Assembly: GCA_012514855.1 (NCBI GenBank)
Contig: JAAYZL010000141.1
Span: forward strand, 1 to 11,612
Reading direction: 5' to 3'
Source of the DNA: Clostridiales bacterium
GTDB lineage: Bacteria > Bacillota_A > Clostridia > Christensenellales > Aristaeellaceae
DNA: 11,612 bases
This document shows positions 4,721 to 11,612 of the stretch, piece after piece. Each line of letters opens with the position of its first letter. Within the stretch, counting starts at the first letter, position 1. The notes beneath the pieces were generated by a model that made no database searches, had not been told where the DNA came from, and worked only from the letters and a program-made list of their open reading frames with translations. A program made the translations under genes and the position numbers.

Positions 4721-5496
4721 GCTTCTGTACCTCCGATCTTGCGGAATTTCGCGTAGCGGCCGTCGAGCAGCTCCTGGTCGGAGAGCGCCGCGTAGCGGGA
4801 GAGCGCCTCGACGAGCGCCGCCTTGAGCGAGGGCATGCCCTTCTGCTTCACGTCCGCGGGGTCGACGATGCGCTCGATCACGCCGAACTCATATAAATCC
4901 TTCGCGGTCAGCCGGAGGCTCTCGGCGGCCTCCTTCGCGCGCTTCGCGTCCTTCCAGAGTATGCTCGCCGCGCCCTCGGGCGAGATGACCGAGTAATAGG
5001 CGTCCGCGAGCATCCACACCTCGTCGGCGACCGCGAGCGCCAGCGCGCCGCCGCTGCCGCCCTCGCCGATGACGACGGAGAGAACCGGCGTCCTGAGCGT
5101 CATCAGCTCGTACATGTTCTCGGCGATCGCCTGCCCCTGCCCGCGCTCCTCCGCGCCGATGCCGCAGAACGCGCCGGAGGTGTCGACGAGGCACAGCACC
5201 GGCCGCCGGAACTTCTCGGCGAGCTTCATCTGCCTAAGCGCCTTCCTATAGCCCTCGGGGTTTGCGGAGCCGAAGTTTCGGCGCACCTTGTCGGGCGTGT
5301 CGGAGCCCTTCTCGATGCCGATGACCGTCACCGGCATGCCCGAGAGCCAGCCGAGGCCCGCGACGACGGCGGGGTCGTCGCCGAAGCGCCGGTCGCCGTG
5401 CGTCTCGACGAAGCCGTCGATCAGGTTCGCGATGTAGGTGAGCGCGGTCGGCCTGCCCTTCGCGCGCGAGGCCTGCACGCTGTCGTACGCCTTCAT
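4717..5496 (-). CDS. accA: Acetyl-CoA carboxylase carboxyltransferase subunit alpha
   Basis: AccA forms the carboxyltransferase with AccD and moves CO2 from biotin on AccB to acetyl-CoA, making malonyl-CoA, the first committed step of fatty acid synthesis. The 259-residue protein is the short Firmicutes form; E. coli AccA has an N-terminal extension. Visible are HGDRRFGDDPAVVAGLGWL (33-51), VDTSGAFCGIGAEERGQGQAIAEN (104-127), the oxyanion/CoA loop GEGGSGGALA (144-153) and SPEGAASILW (172-181). The usual DTPGA motif reads DTSGA. ATG at 5496 overlaps the accD TGA in an ATGA, and its own TGA overlaps the degV GTG, so expression is coupled both ways. Confidence 0.97.
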   Translation of the reverse strand: MKAYDSVQASRAKGRPTALTYIANLIDGFVETHGDRRFGDDPAVVAGLGWLSGMPVTVIGIEKGSDTPDKVRRNFGSANPEGYRKALRQMKLAEKFRRPVLCLVDTSGAFCGIGAEERGQGQAIAENMYELMTLRTPVLSVVIGEGGSGGALALAVADEVWMLADAYYSVISPEGAASILWKDAKRAKEAAESLRLTAKDLYEFGVIERIVDPADVKQKGMPSLKAALVEALSRYAALSDQELLDGRYAKFRKIGGTEA

Positions 5497-6359
5497 TCGG
5501 CGACCTCCCTTCGGTGGAGCTTCAACAGGCCCGCGATCCTGTCGACCAGGTCGCGCCGGTCGCAGATCATGTCGACGAAGCCCTTCTCGAGCACGAACTC
5601 CGCGCGCTGGAAGCCCTCGGCGAGTTTTTGGCGGATCGTCTGCTCGATCACGCGCGGCCCGGCGAAGCCGATCAGCGCGCCCGGTTCGGAGATCGTGATG
5701 TCCCCCTCCATCGCGAAGCTCGCCGTCACGCCGCCGGTCGTCGGGTCGGTCAGGATCGCGATGTAGAGGTTTCCCGCGTCCGAGTGGCGCTTGACCGCGC
5801 CGGTGGTCTTGGCCATCTGCATCAAAGACAGTATGCCCTCCTGCATCCGCGCGCCGCCGGACACGCAGAAGCCGACGACCGGCAGCGATTTTTCGAGCGC
5901 GTGCTCGAACAGCCGCGCGATCTTCTCGCCGACGGCGGTGCCCATCGAGCCCATCATGAACGACGGCTCCATCGCGAACACGCACGCGGCGACGCCGCCG
6001 ATCGCGCACTCGCCGACGACGACGGCCTCGACCTCGTTCGACTGCTCCTTGGCGCTCACGAGCTTCTTGTCGTAGTCCGGGAACGCGATCGGGTTCACGC
6101 CGACGAGCGTCGGCCAGAGCTCGGAAAACGTGCCCTCGTCCGCCGTCAGCGCGATCCTGCGGCGGGCCGACACGCGGAAGTGGTGCTGGCACTTCGGGCA
6201 GACGTCCGCGTGCCGCGTGAGCTCCTCGGCCGGGTTCATCGCCCTGCAGTTCGGGCAGGAGGCGTAGAGCTGGCCCGGAATCTCCGGCCTCGCCATGCTG
6301 TTTGCGCCCGCGTCCTCGAGCTTGTTGCGGGGGCGGCGGAACAGATTTCTGGTAAGCAT
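5493..6359 (-). CDS. accD: Acetyl-CoA carboxylase carboxyltransferase subunit beta
   Basis: This 288-residue protein has the AccD zinc ribbon, CPNC (C35, C38) and CPKC (C54, C57), which in this family can also bind RNA. Next comes the crotonase-fold core: VVGFCVSGGARMQEG (161-175), the loop DPTTGGVTASFAM (205-217) and LIGFAGPRVIEQT (229-241). It pairs with AccA in an alpha2beta2 carboxyltransferase. The extreme N-terminus (residues 1-25) is basic and variable, as usual. ATG at 6359 follows the accC TAA by three bases and uses GGGAGG in the accC end as its ribosome site. It ends in a 4-base overlap with accA, which helps keep the two subunits equal. Confidence 0.97.
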   Translation of the reverse strand: MLTRNLFRRPRNKLEDAGANSMARPEIPGQLYASCPNCRAMNPAEELTRHADVCPKCQHHFRVSARRRIALTADEGTFSELWPTLVGVNPIAFPDYDKKLVSAKEQSNEVEAVVVGECAIGGVAACVFAMEPSFMMGSMGTAVGEKIARLFEHALEKSLPVVGFCVSGGARMQEGILSLMQMAKTTGAVKRHSDAGNLYIAILTDPTTGGVTASFAMEGDITISEPGALIGFAGPRVIEQTIRQKLAEGFQRAEFVLEKGFVDMICDRRDLVDRIAGLLKLHRREVAE

Positions 6360-6362
6360 CGA

Positions 6363-7694
6363 TTACCTCCCGCTCAGATAGTCGGTGGTATAGGTTCCGT
6401 CCTCGAACGCGCGCTCGGCGATCAGCTCCGCCTGCATCCAGCCGGTGTGGTCGACGCCCTCGATGACCATCTCGCACAGCGCCGCCTGCATCTTGCGGAT
6501 CGCCTCGGCGCGCGTCGGCGCGTGGACGATCAGCTTCGCGATCATCGAGTCGTAGAACGGCGGAATCACGTAGTCCTGGTAGAGCGCGGTGTCGAAGCGC
6601 ACCCACGGGCCGCCGGGCACGTGCAGAAGGCTCACCTTCCCGGCCGACGGGCGGAAGTTCTCCTGGGGGTTCTCGGCGTTGATGCGGCACTCGATCGCGT
6701 GGCCGCGGAGCTTTATCTCGCTCTGATGGAACGGTATCGGCATGCCCGCCGCGACGCGAATCTGCCACTTGACGAGGTCGATGCCGGTCACCATCTCGGT
6801 CACCGGGTGCTCGACCTGCAGCCGCGTGTTCATCTCCATGAAGTAGAATTTCCCGTCGCGGTCCAGCAGGAACTCGACGGTGCCGACGCCCTCGTACCCG
6901 ACCGCGCGCGCGGCCTTCGCCGCGGCCTCGAGAAGCCCCTCGCGAATTTCCGGGGTGACCGCCGGGGACGGGCTCTCCTCGATCATTTTCTGGTTCCTGC
7001 GCTGCATCGAGCACTCGCGCTCGCCGAGCGTCACGACGTTCCCGTCCATGTCGCACAGGAGCTGCACCTCGATGTGCTTGACCTTTTCCAACAGCTTTTC
7101 CATGTAGACCGCGCCGTCGCCGAACGCGCTCGCGGCCTCGGCGGTCGCCGCGAGGTACGCGCGCTCGAGTTCCTCCTCGGAATTGACGCGCCGTATGCCC
7201 CGCCCGCCGCCGCCCGCGCGCGCCTTGATGAGCAGCGGAAAGCCGATGCGCCTCGCCTCTTCGCGAAGCTGCTCGACGCTCGCGACCACGTCCGAGCCGG
7301 GCACGACCGGAACGCCCGCCTCGCGCATCGTGCGGCGCGCCTCGTCCTTGTCGCCCATCAGCCGGATGACGTCCGCGGGCGGGCCGATGAACTTGATCTT
7401 GCACCGGCTGCACAGGTCGGCAAAGCGCGGGTTCTCCGAGAGCAGCCCGTAGCCCGGATGAATCGCCGGCGCGCCGGTCACCGCCGCCGCGGAGAGTACC
7501 GCCGCTATGTTCAGGTAGCTCCCCGACGCGCTCGCGGGGCCGATGCACACGCTCTCGTCCGCGAGCGACACGTGCAGCGCGTCGCGGTCGGCCTCGGAGA
7601 ACACGGCGACGGTCAAAATGCCCATCTCCTTGCAGGCGCGGATCACGCGCACGGCGACCTCGCCGCGGTTGGCAATCAAAATCTTAGGAAACAC
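6363..7694 (-). CDS. accC: Biotin carboxylase, acetyl-CoA carboxylase subunit
   Basis: The enzyme uses ATP and bicarbonate to carboxylate the biotin on AccB. The 443-residue ATP-grasp protein is full length. It shows KILIANRGEVAVRVIRA (4-20), HPGYGLLSENPRFA (79-92), K116, K157, the glycine-rich ATP loop GGGGRG (161-166), H207, E274, and the catalytic block MNTRLQVEHPVTEM (288-301) containing N289, R291, V294 and E295. R337 is in HAIECRINAE. These align with the E. coli residues K116, K159, H209, E276, N290, R292, V295 and R338. The start is GTG at 7694 with GGGAGG five bases before it. It lies 12 bases after fabZ and 3 before accD. Confidence 0.98.
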   Translation of the reverse strand: MFPKILIANRGEVAVRVIRACKEMGILTVAVFSEADRDALHVSLADESVCIGPASASGSYLNIAAVLSAAAVTGAPAIHPGYGLLSENPRFADLCSRCKIKFIGPPADVIRLMGDKDEARRTMREAGVPVVPGSDVVASVEQLREEARRIGFPLLIKARAGGGGRGIRRVNSEEELERAYLAATAEAASAFGDGAVYMEKLLEKVKHIEVQLLCDMDGNVVTLGERECSMQRRNQKMIEESPSPAVTPEIREGLLEAAAKAARAVGYEGVGTVEFLLDRDGKFYFMEMNTRLQVEHPVTEMVTGIDLVKWQIRVAAGMPIPFHQSEIKLRGHAIECRINAENPQENFRPSAGKVSLLHVPGGPWVRFDTALYQDYVIPPFYDSMIAKLIVHAPTRAEAIRKMQAALCEMVIEGVDHTGWMQAELIAERAFEDGTYTTDYLSGR

Positions 7695-7706
7695 GTTGGC
7701 CTCCCA

Positions 7707-8117
7707 TCAAGCGAGAATAAAGGAGAACTCGCCCGACGCGCAAAGCTCGCCGTTCACGCGCGCCTCCCCCTGGACGACGACGACGTTGAGCTTCCTGCGA
7801 AGCTCCCTGGCCGACACGTTAAGCACGTCGCCGGGCCGGACCATCTTCCGGAAGCGCACCTTGTCGATGCCCGCATAGTAGGCGGTGCGGCCTCGCAGCT
7901 CGCCCGCGAACAGCGTGCAGCTCGCCTGCGCGATGATCTCGCACTGGACCACGCCCGGCATCACGGGATTGCCCGGGAAGTGCCCGTCGAAGAACCACTC
8001 GTCGCCGCGCGCCAGATACGTGCCGCGCGCGGTTCCGTCCGGGTCGAGCGACGCCGTATCGAGCAAAAGCATGCTTCCCCGGTGCGGCAGGATTTCCATG
8101 ATCTCGTCTCTGTTCAT
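7707..8117 (-). CDS. fabZ: 3-hydroxyacyl-ACP dehydratase FabZ
   Basis: FabZ removes water from 3-hydroxyacyl-ACP to give trans-2-enoyl-ACP in each elongation round. The 136-residue hotdog-fold protein has EILPHRGSMLLLD (8-20), the catalytic segment GHFPGNPVMPGV with H46 (45-56), and the catalytic E60 in VQCEIIAQA. H46 and E60 correspond to H54 and E68 of E. coli FabZ. There is no FabA-type feature to suggest isomerase activity. ATG at 8117 follows the accB TGA after seven bases that form the ribosome site (GGTAAGG). Its place between accB and accC is the usual Firmicutes order. Confidence 0.97.
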   Translation of the reverse strand: MNRDEIMEILPHRGSMLLLDTASLDPDGTARGTYLARGDEWFFDGHFPGNPVMPGVVQCEIIAQASCTLFAGELRGRTAYYAGIDKVRFRKMVRPGDVLNVSARELRRKLNVVVVQGEARVNGELCASGEFSFILA

Positions 8118-8124
8118 CCTTACC

Positions 8125-8565
8125 TCAGCACAGCTTGAACAGCGTCTGGCCGTACTCGACGACGTCGCCGTTCTTGACGCACACGTCGACGACCTCGCCG
8201 TCGAAGTCCGACACGATCTCGTTCATGAGCTTCATCGCCTCGATGATGCAGACGACGTCGCCCTTCTTGACCCTCTGCCCGACCGCGACGAACGGCTTCG
8301 CGTCCGGCGCGGGCGCGGCGTAGAAGACGCCCACCATCTGGCTCTTGAGTTCGCGCACCTTGTTGAAGTCGACCGGGGAATCCGCGGCGGTCGGCTGCGC
8401 GGCGACCGGCTGCACGGCGATCGGCTGCATGGCGACGGGCGCCTGCACGATGCACTGCGCGGTGCACTCGATGCGTATGCGGGTGTCGTTTTCCGAAACC
8501 TCGAGCGCGCTCAGCCCGTTTTCCCGGACGATCCTCGCGAGCTCCTTGATCTGCTTTACGTTCAT
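8125..8565 (-). CDS. accB: Biotin carboxyl carrier protein of acetyl-CoA carboxylase
   Basis: AccB carries biotin between AccC and the AccA-AccD carboxyltransferase. The 146-residue protein has an N-terminal helical region (1-35), a Pro/Ala/Gln linker (41-63) built from three 5-residue units, and a C-terminal biotinyl domain. Biotinylation is at K112 in EAMKLMNEI. The 'thumb' segment APAPDAKPFVAVG (84-96), specific to bacterial AccB, is present, which separates it from carriers of other biotin enzymes. ATG at 8565 overlaps the fabF TGA as ATGA. An in-frame upstream opening to 8754 lies inside fabF and is not used. BirA must modify it; no birA is in the window. Confidence 0.97.
   Translation of the reverse strand: MNVKQIKELARIVRENGLSALEVSENDTRIRIECTAQCIVQAPVAMQPIAVQPVAAQPTAADSPVDFNKVRELKSQMVGVFYAAPAPDAKPFVAVGQRVKKGDVVCIIEAMKLMNEIVSDFDGEVVDVCVKNGDVVEYGQTLFKLC
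8389..8433 (-). repeat. 15-bp tandem repeat in the accB linker, three copies
   Basis: Three consecutive 15-base units (plus-strand pattern GGTCGGCTGCGCGGC with one or two changes per copy) encode AMQPI-AVQPV-AAQPT, residues 45-59. Such repeats in flexible Pro/Ala linkers often vary in copy number between strains. Confidence 0.85.
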
Positions 8566-9794
8566 ACATACCTCCGAAGCGCTATGACGGCGTTGTGCCC
8601 GCCGAACCCGAGCGACACCGACAGCGCCGCCTCCGCCTGCGCGCGAACCGCGCGGTTGGGCACATAATTCAGGTCGCAGCCGGGGTCCGGGGTCAGGAGA
8701 TTGATCGTCGGCGGGATGACCCCCCGCGACAGCGCCAGCGCGCTCGCGATGCACTCCATCGCGCCCGCGGCGCCGAGCATGTGCCCGGTCATCGACTTCG
8801 TCGAGCTGATGAGCGCCGAGCGCGCCCTTTCCTCGCCGAGCGCCTTCTTGATCGCGAGCGTCTCCGAGACGTCGTTGAGCGGCGTGCCCGTCCCGTGCGC
8901 GTTGATGTAGAGAAGCCCGTCCGGGCTCCCGGCCTCCTCGAAGGCCAGGCGTATCGCGCGCGCGCCGCCCTCCGCCTCGGGGTCGGGAGCGGTCACATGG
9001 TGCGCGTCGCAGGTGTTCGCGTAGCCCGAGACCTCTGCATAAATATGCACCCCTCGTGCGACCGCATGCTCGAGGTTTTCGAGCACGACGATGCCCGCGC
9101 CCTCGCCCATGACGAACCCCGCGCGCCGGACGTCAAACGGCAGCGACGCCGCGTCCGGGTCGCCGGACTCGGTCAGCGCCTTGCAGTTCGCGAACCCCGC
9201 GACCGACAGGAGGTTGATCGTCGCCTCGCTGCCGCCGGCGAAGACCGCGTCGGCGTACCCGAAGCGGATCGCCCGGAACGCCTCGCCGATGGTGTTCGTC
9301 GAGGTCGCGCACGCGGTCACGACCGGCAGGCTCGGGCCCTTCGCCCCGTACTCGATCGCGATGTTGCCCGCGGCGATGTTCGAGATCATCATCGGGATGA
9401 ACAGCGGCGAGATGCGCGACGGCCCGCGCGCCGCGAGCTTCTCGCACTCGGCGACGAACGTCTGCATGCCGCCGATGCCGCTGCCGACGTAGACGCCGAG
9501 CCGCTCGGGGTCGACGGTGCCGACGATGCCGGAATCCTCCGCCGCCTGCTTCGCCGCGGCCATCGCGTACTGCGTGAACGGGTCCATCCGCCTGGCGTCG
9601 CCGCGCGAAATGCCGTGGTTCTCGGGGTTGAAGTCCCTGACCTCCGCCGCGACGGAGATCTTCGTTCCCTCGGGGTTGAACTTCGTGATTCTGCCGATGC
9701 CCGACACGCCGCCGGACAGGTTGCGGAACGCCTCCTCTACATCGCATCCGACGGGCGAAATGACGCCCATGCCGGTAATGGCCACCCTGTTCAT
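8562..9794 (-). CDS. fabF: 3-oxoacyl-ACP synthase II (FabF)
   Basis: FabF condenses malonyl-ACP with acyl-ACP, extending the chain by two carbons. The 410-residue thiolase-fold protein begins RVAITGMGVISPVG. It has the active-site cysteine C162 in TACATSTN, H300 in NAHGTGTPLND, K333 in STKSMTGHMLGAAG with H338, and the closing loop SLGFGGHN (394-401). This Cys-His-His set marks the elongating KAS I/II type rather than FabH. ATG at 9794 is preferred to the in-frame GTG at 9803, because GAGGGGG is eight bases from the ATG and almost touches the GTG. It starts 16 bases after the fabG stop and overlaps accB by four bases. Confidence 0.97.
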   Translation of the reverse strand: MNRVAITGMGVISPVGCDVEEAFRNLSGGVSGIGRITKFNPEGTKISVAAEVRDFNPENHGISRGDARRMDPFTQYAMAAAKQAAEDSGIVGTVDPERLGVYVGSGIGGMQTFVAECEKLAARGPSRISPLFIPMMISNIAAGNIAIEYGAKGPSLPVVTACATSTNTIGEAFRAIRFGYADAVFAGGSEATINLLSVAGFANCKALTESGDPDAASLPFDVRRAGFVMGEGAGIVVLENLEHAVARGVHIYAEVSGYANTCDAHHVTAPDPEAEGGARAIRLAFEEAGSPDGLLYINAHGTGTPLNDVSETLAIKKALGEERARSALISSTKSMTGHMLGAAGAMECIASALALSRGVIPPTINLLTPDPGCDLNYVPNRAVRAQAEAALSVSLGFGGHNAVIALRRYV

Positions 9795-9810
9795 CCTTTG
9801 CACCCCCTCA

Positions 9811-10548
9811 TCAGATGTACATGCCGCCGTCCACCTTGAGGACGCAGCCGGTGATGTACCCGGCCCCGTCCCCGGCGAGGAACGCGACGGCGTTCGCGAC
9901 GTCCTCGACCGAGCCGATCCTGCCCAAGGGGACTGCCGAAATCCCCTTTTCGAGCGCCGCCGGCGGCATCGAGCCGGTCATGTCCGTCTCGATGAACCCC
10001 GGCGCGACCGCGTTGACGGTGATGCCGCGCGGCGCGACCTCGCGCGCGATCGCCTTCGTCAGGCCCACGAGCCCCGCCTTGCTCGAGGCGTAGTTCGCCT
10101 GCCCCGCGTTGCCCATCAGTCCCGCGACCGACGCGATGTTGACGATCCTGCCCGAGCGCCTGCGCACGAACGCGGGCAGGCACGCGCGGATCATGTGGAA
10201 CGCGCCGTTGAGGTTGACGTCGATCACGGCCGCGAAGTCCTCCGCGGACATGCGCATCGCGAGAGCGTCGCGCACGATCCCCGCGTTGTTTATCAGTATG
10301 TCCACATTGCCAAGTTTTTCCGCAACCTGTTTGACCGCGGCCTCCGCCTGTTGGTAGTCCGACACGTCGCACCGGATCGCCAGCGCGCGCGAGCCCCGTG
10401 CTTCCAGAAGCTCGACGGTCTCCCGCGCCGCGTCCTCGCGGCCGGCGTAGACGATCGCTACGTCCGCGCCGAGCGCCGACAGCTTCACGGCGATCGCCCG
10501 CCCGATGCCGCGCGAACCGCCAGTGACCAGCGCAACCCTGCCCTTCAT
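9811..10548 (-). CDS. fabG: 3-oxoacyl-ACP reductase FabG
   Basis: FabG reduces 3-oxoacyl-ACP to (3R)-3-hydroxyacyl-ACP with NADPH. The 245-residue short-chain dehydrogenase has the cofactor loop TGGSRGIG (9-16), an NADPH-favouring basic residue in it (R13), CDVSD (60-64), NNAG (87-90), N112, the catalytic S140, Y153 and K157 (NYASSKAG), and PGFIETDM (183-190). The operon position, directly between fabD and fabF, supports FabG over other SDR enzymes. ATG at 10548 lies four bases after the fabD TGA, with a strong AAGGAGGTG ribosome site inside the fabD end. Confidence 0.97.
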   Translation of the reverse strand: MKGRVALVTGGSRGIGRAIAVKLSALGADVAIVYAGREDAARETVELLEARGSRALAIRCDVSDYQQAEAAVKQVAEKLGNVDILINNAGIVRDALAMRMSAEDFAAVIDVNLNGAFHMIRACLPAFVRRRSGRIVNIASVAGLMGNAGQANYASSKAGLVGLTKAIAREVAPRGITVNAVAPGFIETDMTGSMPPAALEKGISAVPLGRIGSVEDVANAVAFLAGDGAGYITGCVLKVDGGMYI

Positions 10549-10552
10549 CGGC

Positions 10553-11461
10553 TCACACCTCCTTCAGTTTCTGAAGGTCCTCCGGAGTTTCGACGTTGAT
10601 TGCCTTCGCTCCGGGCGCGATCTTTCGGATCAGCCCCGAGAGCGTCGCGCCCGCGCCGACCTCGACGAAGCGGTCGACGCCCGCCTGAACCATGTTTTCG
10701 ACGCTCCGCTGCCAGCGGACCGGCTCCGACACCTGCCGGGACAAAAGCGCCGCCATGTCGCCTTCGTACGGGAGCGCCGTGCAGTTCGCGTACAGCGGCG
10801 CGCGCGGCTGCGAAAGCGCTTCGTTCGCGAGAAACGCCGAAAGCGCCTCGGTCGCCCTTCCCATCCAAGGGGTGTGGAACGCGCCGCTGACGTTGAGCCG
10901 GAGCATCCTGCCGCGGCGCTCGGCGATGCGCTTTTCGAGCTCCGGGTAAGTGTCCACCGCGCACGCGACGACCGTCTGGCCGGGGCAGTTGTAGTTGACC
11001 GGGAACGCAACTCCCGGGAATTCCGCACAGACCGCCTCGACTTCTTCAGCCGAAAGCCGCAGCGCCGCGCCCATCGCGCCGGGGTGCTCCTCCGCGCAAG
11101 CCTGCATCGCCTCCGCGCGGCGTTTGACGAACTCGAGCGCGCGCGGGAGCGGAAGCACTCCGCCGAACGCCGCGGCCGCCACCTCGCCCAGCGAGAACCC
11201 GGCGAGGCAGTCGGGCTCGATCCCGGCCTCGCGCGCGGCCTCGGCGCAGGCTAAGTCCATCGCGAACAGGCACGGCTGCGTGTTGACGGTCTTTTGAAGC
11301 TCCTCCGCCGGGCCCTCGAAGCACAGTTTCAGCGTGCCCGGAAGCGCGCTTTCCGCCATATCGAACGCGCGTCTGGCGGCGGGCGACATTTCGTAGAGCG
11401 CAACCCCCATGCCGGGGTACTGCGCGCCCTGCCCGGCGAACACGAACGCTAGCGAACCCAT
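10553..11461 (-). CDS. fabD: Malonyl-CoA:ACP transacylase FabD
   Basis: FabD transfers malonate from CoA to acyl carrier protein, supplying the extender unit. The 302-residue protein shows FAGQGAQYPGMG (8-19), the nucleophile elbow GFSLGE with S90, R115 for the malonyl carboxylate (aligned with R117 of E. coli), and the catalytic H196 in SGAFHTPWM. The elbow residue before the serine is Phe where E. coli has His. ATG at 11461 is chosen because GGGGGGAG is five bases upstream and the FabD fold begins there; the frame is open further upstream only within fabK. It overlaps the fabK stop by 13 bases and ends four bases before fabG. Confidence 0.97.
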   Translation of the reverse strand: MGSLAFVFAGQGAQYPGMGVALYEMSPAARRAFDMAESALPGTLKLCFEGPAEELQKTVNTQPCLFAMDLACAEAAREAGIEPDCLAGFSLGEVAAAAFGGVLPLPRALEFVKRRAEAMQACAEEHPGAMGAALRLSAEEVEAVCAEFPGVAFPVNYNCPGQTVVACAVDTYPELEKRIAERRGRMLRLNVSGAFHTPWMGRATEALSAFLANEALSQPRAPLYANCTALPYEGDMAALLSRQVSEPVRWQRSVENMVQAGVDRFVEVGAGATLSGLIRKIAPGAKAINVETPEDLQKLKEV

Positions 11462-11612
11462 GTCGCTCCCCCCGAAAGCAGCGCTTCCGCCTCCGCGAAC
11501 ATCTCGGCGATGATCTCGCGCGCGGGCTTCACGCACTTGACGAGCGCGGCGATCTGGCCGGCCATGAAGCTGCCGCCCTCCGTGTCGCCCTCGACCGCGG
11601 CCCTTCTGAGCG
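11449..11612 (-). CDS. fabK: C-terminal end of enoyl-ACP reductase II (FabK)
   Basis: Reading from the window edge, 53 residues precede a TAG at 11449-11451. They run LRRAAVEGDTEGGSFMAGQIA, then ALVKCVKPAREIIAEMF and an alanine-rich tail. The pattern RxAxxEGDxxxGSxMAGQIAxLV..xxPxxEII is the end of FabK, the flavin-dependent enoyl-ACP reductase of many Firmicutes, which performs the last reduction of each elongation cycle. The position directly before fabD is the usual place for fabK. The FMN-binding barrel lies beyond the window. The stop is 13 bases inside fabD. A 2-nitropropane dioxygenase-like relative is the only alternative, and the context argues against it. Confidence 0.9.
   Translation of the reverse strand, partial: LRRAAVEGDTEGGSFMAGQIAALVKCVKPAREIIAEMFAEAEALLSGGATWVR

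Noticed and set aside
4717..7548. A single 943-codon minus-strand frame running into accA
   Set aside because: Only its last 259 codons (from 5496) are accA. The upstream part is out of frame with accD and accC, which have clear starts, ribosome sites and full domains, so it is not a fusion.
5514..8138. Plus-strand open frame of 874 codons opposite accD, accC and fabZ
   Set aside because: It is an antisense shadow. The opposite strand encodes three proteins with complete catalytic motifs, and long antisense frames are expected in GC-rich coding DNA. The translation is Arg/Ala/His-rich with no recognisable domain.
8566..8754. Upstream in-frame extension of accB
   Set aside because: It lies wholly within fabF and encodes a Gly/Ala/Arg-rich stretch unrelated to AccB. 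ATG at 8565 gives the normal AccB N-terminus.
9041..9054. TGCATAAATATGCA palindrome inside fabF
   Set aside because: It lies in the codons for a conserved-looking HIYAE segment in mid-gene, with no promoter elements near it. Probably chance.
4717..11461. Search for a FapR- or FabT-type operator or internal promoter in the fatty acid operon
   Set aside because: Gaps between genes are at most 16 bases and I saw no convincing dyad or sigma-A promoter. The control region should be upstream of the window.

Overview
The window looks like chromosomal DNA from a GC-rich, anaerobic, Clostridia-like member of the Firmicutes. The reasons are the Firmicutes-type fatty acid operon order (fabK-fabD-fabG-fabF-accB-fabZ-accC-accD-accA), the FabK-type enoyl reductase, a rubredoxin, a small protein related to the class III (oxygen-sensitive) ribonucleotide reductase, and purine-rich AGGAGG-type ribosome binding sites. 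I cannot name a genus. Almost everything is on the minus strand; only the truncated first gene and the rubredoxin gene are on the plus strand. I see no tRNA, rRNA, CRISPR array, insertion sequence or prophage gene. No gene-free stretch exceeds 300 bases.

Region 1 (1-486). The C-terminal end of a probable GntR/FCD-type regulator runs into a perfect bidirectional terminator. Facing it is an 87-residue protein that resembles only the glycyl-radical C-terminus of NrdD.

Region 2 (561-2864). A minus-strand cluster reads, in transcription order: a NifX-like (COG1433) protein with a His/Cys-rich repeat tail, a GNAT acetyltransferase, a DUF134 protein and a Crp/Fnr-family regulator. It probably continues into the mini-NrdD gene and ends at the terminator at 191-224. 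A rubredoxin gene diverges from the NifX-like gene. The intergenic region between them holds two good sigma-A-type promoters, an 11-bp inverted repeat around the minus-strand promoter, and a 20-bp imperfect palindrome almost midway between the two start sites. A second palindrome lies at the predicted -41.5 position of a promoter for the mini-NrdD gene, right after the Crp/Fnr gene. Together this suggests a small redox- and metal-responsive regulon; that is inference.

Region 3 (3044-3882). A bidirectional terminator separates rubredoxin from a convergent, stand-alone glutamine-amidotransferase-like protein that has its own promoter.

Region 4 (3899-11612). The type II fatty acid synthesis operon: FabK (truncated by the window edge), FabD, FabG, FabF, the biotin carboxyl carrier AccB, FabZ, biotin carboxylase AccC and the two carboxyltransferase subunits AccD and AccA. 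AccB, AccC, AccD and AccA together make malonyl-CoA. FabD loads malonate onto acyl carrier protein, and FabF, FabG, FabZ and FabK run the elongation cycle. The genes are packed with overlaps or gaps of 0-16 bases. A DegV-family (FakB-like fatty-acid-binding) gene follows accA through a 4-base GTGA overlap, which ties a possible exogenous fatty acid carrier to de novo synthesis. The operon promoter lies outside the window.
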